Shown here in pieces: positions 62,795-64,000 of a stretch of 64,000 nt of DNA (its first letter is position 1; each line of letters opens with the position of its first letter). The position numbers and the translations under genes are program-made. The DNA comes from Streptomyces cyaneochromogenes. Its GTDB lineage: Bacteria; Actinomycetota; Actinomycetes; Streptomycetales; Streptomycetaceae. The stretch lies in assembly GCF_003963535.1 (NCBI RefSeq), contig NZ_CP034539.1, positions 1,364,001 to 1,428,000 of the forward strand, written 5' to 3'. Below the pieces are notes generated by a model, which was given only the letters and a program-made list of their open reading frames with translations, was not told where the DNA came from and did not search any database.

Positions 62795-62883
62795 CGGATC
62801 GTCCGCGTTTTTCCGAGACGCGCGACGGCCGGGACAGGGCGCGCACGGCGCGCCGACGGGCGGTGTCGGCCGAACAGACGGCG

Positions 62884-63681
62884 TCAGCCGAACAGACGGC
62901 GCTGGATCTCGCGCCGGTAGTCCTCCAGGGTCCGGTCGAGGTGTGCCGCGGTGGCCTGCGCCGCTTCCTCGGGGCGGCCGTCACGGATGGCCCGGTAGAT
63001 CGCCCCGTGCTCCTCGATGGCCGCCTCGGTGTTCTCCCCGAACGAGTCGTGGATACCGATGGCGCTGGACTGGCGCTGCAGGCGCCGCGCGTCCCGCACG
63101 GCGCTGACGAGGAACGTGTTGTGCGAGGCCACCGACACTGCCGTGTGGAAGTCCTCGTCCCCCTGGTTGAACACATCGATCTGGCCGTGAGCGAACCCGT
63201 GCCGGCACTGCTCCATGGCGACTTCGATGGTGCGCAGCTCCGAGGGGGTGGCGCGGGTGGCCGCCAGGCTGCTGGCGGCCATCTCCTGAACCCTGCGGAA
63301 CTCGAACAGCATCAGTACGTGGTCGATGTCGACGGGGCGGAAGAAGCCTCCCCACCGGCTGGTGATGAGCATGCCTTCGTCGTCCGCGACGAACAGACCC
63401 CGCCCCTTGTGCGCCCGTACCCGGCCCAGCGCCGAAAGGATCTTGATGGCTTCGCGCACCACCGCCCTGCTGGTGTCCAGTGTCCGGGCGAGGTCGATCT
63501 CCGTGGGCAGCCGGTCACCCGGCGTCAGTCGCTCCTCGGCGATGTACGCGAGGATCCGCTCCGCCACGATCTCGTACCCGGGACGGTAGTCACGCCGCAC
63601 GTCCGAGCCGACCACCCCCGCGGGCACGGCAGCAGGGACTTGAGCCGGCAAGGCCGCTTGGATCGCTGGCGTGTCGTCCAT
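62884..63681 (-). CDS. GntR-family regulator, FadR (FCD) subfamily
   Basis: 265 residues from ATG 63681, eight bases after GGGAGG; a GTG two codons earlier is too close to that site. Winged HTH about 30-105 (RPGYEIVAERILAYIAEERL, LARTLDTSRAVVREAIKILS, GRVRAHKGRGLFV), then FCD ligand domain (about 115-255) with NQGDEDFHTAVSVASHN and IEEHGAIYRAIRDG. Same strand as the GH43/lectin gene. Candidate repressor for the operators A, B and C at the glycosidase promoters. Confidence 0.92.
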   Translation of the reverse strand: MDDTPAIQAALPAQVPAAVPAGVVGSDVRRDYRPGYEIVAERILAYIAEERLTPGDRLPTEIDLARTLDTSRAVVREAIKILSALGRVRAHKGRGLFVADDEGMLITSRWGGFFRPVDIDHVLMLFEFRRVQEMAASSLAATRATPSELRTIEVAMEQCRHGFAHGQIDVFNQGDEDFHTAVSVASHNTFLVSAVRDARRLQRQSSAIGIHDSFGENTEAAIEEHGAIYRAIRDGRPEEAAQATAAHLDRTLEDYRREIQRRLFG

Positions 63682-64000
63682 CCGCACTGCCTCCCGAGTG
63701 ACTTCTGCTCACGCGACTGATCGCGGTGGAGCCGCATCATCGTAGCGCACAGAAGATATAAGTCGTACTCATTCTGACCAAGATCCATGGTGAGAGCCAT
63801 GACCATCCGAGTGAAGAAACAACCCTTATCGGGCATGGATAGCGCAACTGCTCGCCCCTCACCGGAAATTCAGCCAAGGAACGCTGCACGCACCCTTGAC
63901 GTACCACTCGATAAGGCGGCTAATTTCTTCCACGCCGGTCGCAGCACAGCCGCCTCTTCCGTTTCCGTCGAGTTTCCGGGCCGCCCAGCGTCGTCCCGGC
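63682..64000. other. Upstream region of GntR gene and promoter of an off-window gene
   Basis: No gene in the last 319 bases. A plus-strand promoter candidate is listed separately. The GntR gene itself has an AT-rich stretch (GATATAAG, 63754-63761) that may include its -10. Confidence 0.45.
63896..63926 (+). promoter_or_regulatory. Candidate promoter TTGACG-N19-TAATTT facing right
   Basis: TTGACG (63896-63901) and TAATTT (63921-63926) would drive a gene outside the window, divergent from the GntR regulator. The spacer is one base longer than in the other glycosidase promoters. Confidence 0.45.

Overview
The window is high-GC actinobacterial DNA, almost certainly from a Streptomyces. Evidence: strong third-position GC, many GTG starts, ATGA/GTGA stop-start overlaps, Tat signals, an LAXTG sorting signal, sugar ABC importers without their own ATPase, and PP2C-type signalling proteins. 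It reads as a patchwork of accessory metabolic modules separated by gene remnants, as in a Streptomyces chromosome arm.

Bases 1-13265 hold a compact biosynthetic cluster: a drug-type MFS exporter (cut by the window edge), an Sfp-type phosphopantetheinyl transferase, and a tightly coupled plus-strand operon. The operon encodes a fatty acyl-AMP ligase, an ACP, a single-module KS-AT-ACP polyketide synthase, a KAS III-like enzyme, an FkbH-type glyceryl-ACP synthase, a second ACP, an 83-residue unknown, an alpha/beta hydrolase and a type II thioesterase. FkbH + ACP + KAS III is the tetronate-forming set. With fatty-acid loading and one malonyl extension, the predicted product is a 3-acyl tetronate (RK-682/agglomerin-like). 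The KAS III-like enzyme has Pro where His is expected, and the alpha/beta hydrolase has no recognisable catalytic His.

Bases 13204-20614 hold a minus-strand catabolic operon (alpha/beta hydrolase, MFS, thiolase, acyl-CoA synthetase, metallo-beta-lactamase-fold hydrolase) divergent from a TetR regulator, with two matching palindromic operators between them. Bases 20560-27575 are mostly scars: a DUF2690-like fragment, a CCCTGC microsatellite, a complete GAF/PAS/PP2C phosphatase, broken ABC and DtxR gene pieces around a perfect 46-bp palindrome, a PEBP/GntR pair, and two 3' halves of tRNA genes facing each other.

Bases 27576-37835 hold a ten-gene minus-strand operon for aromatic or cyclic-compound catabolism (two FAH-family enzymes, cyclase, FAD hydroxylase, amidohydrolase, extradiol dioxygenase, two SDRs, two CoA-transferase subunits) divergent from a LysR regulator. 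An MFS transporter and an IS256 transposase remnant follow.

Bases 39900-63681 are a plant polysaccharide (arabinan/arabinoxylan/pectin) island: three AbfB-bearing GH43-like enzymes, a parallel beta-helix hydrolase, a LacI-GH2-ABC-GH51 arabinose operon, a sortase-anchored alginate-lyase-fold protein, a GH43/ricin-lectin enzyme and a FadR-type GntR regulator. Four glycosidase promoters share TTGAC(G/T)-N18-TA(A/C)(C/G)(G/T)T. Three of them carry a related 16-bp palindrome downstream, which suggests one regulon. A 235-bp MITE-like element lies at 60041-60275.
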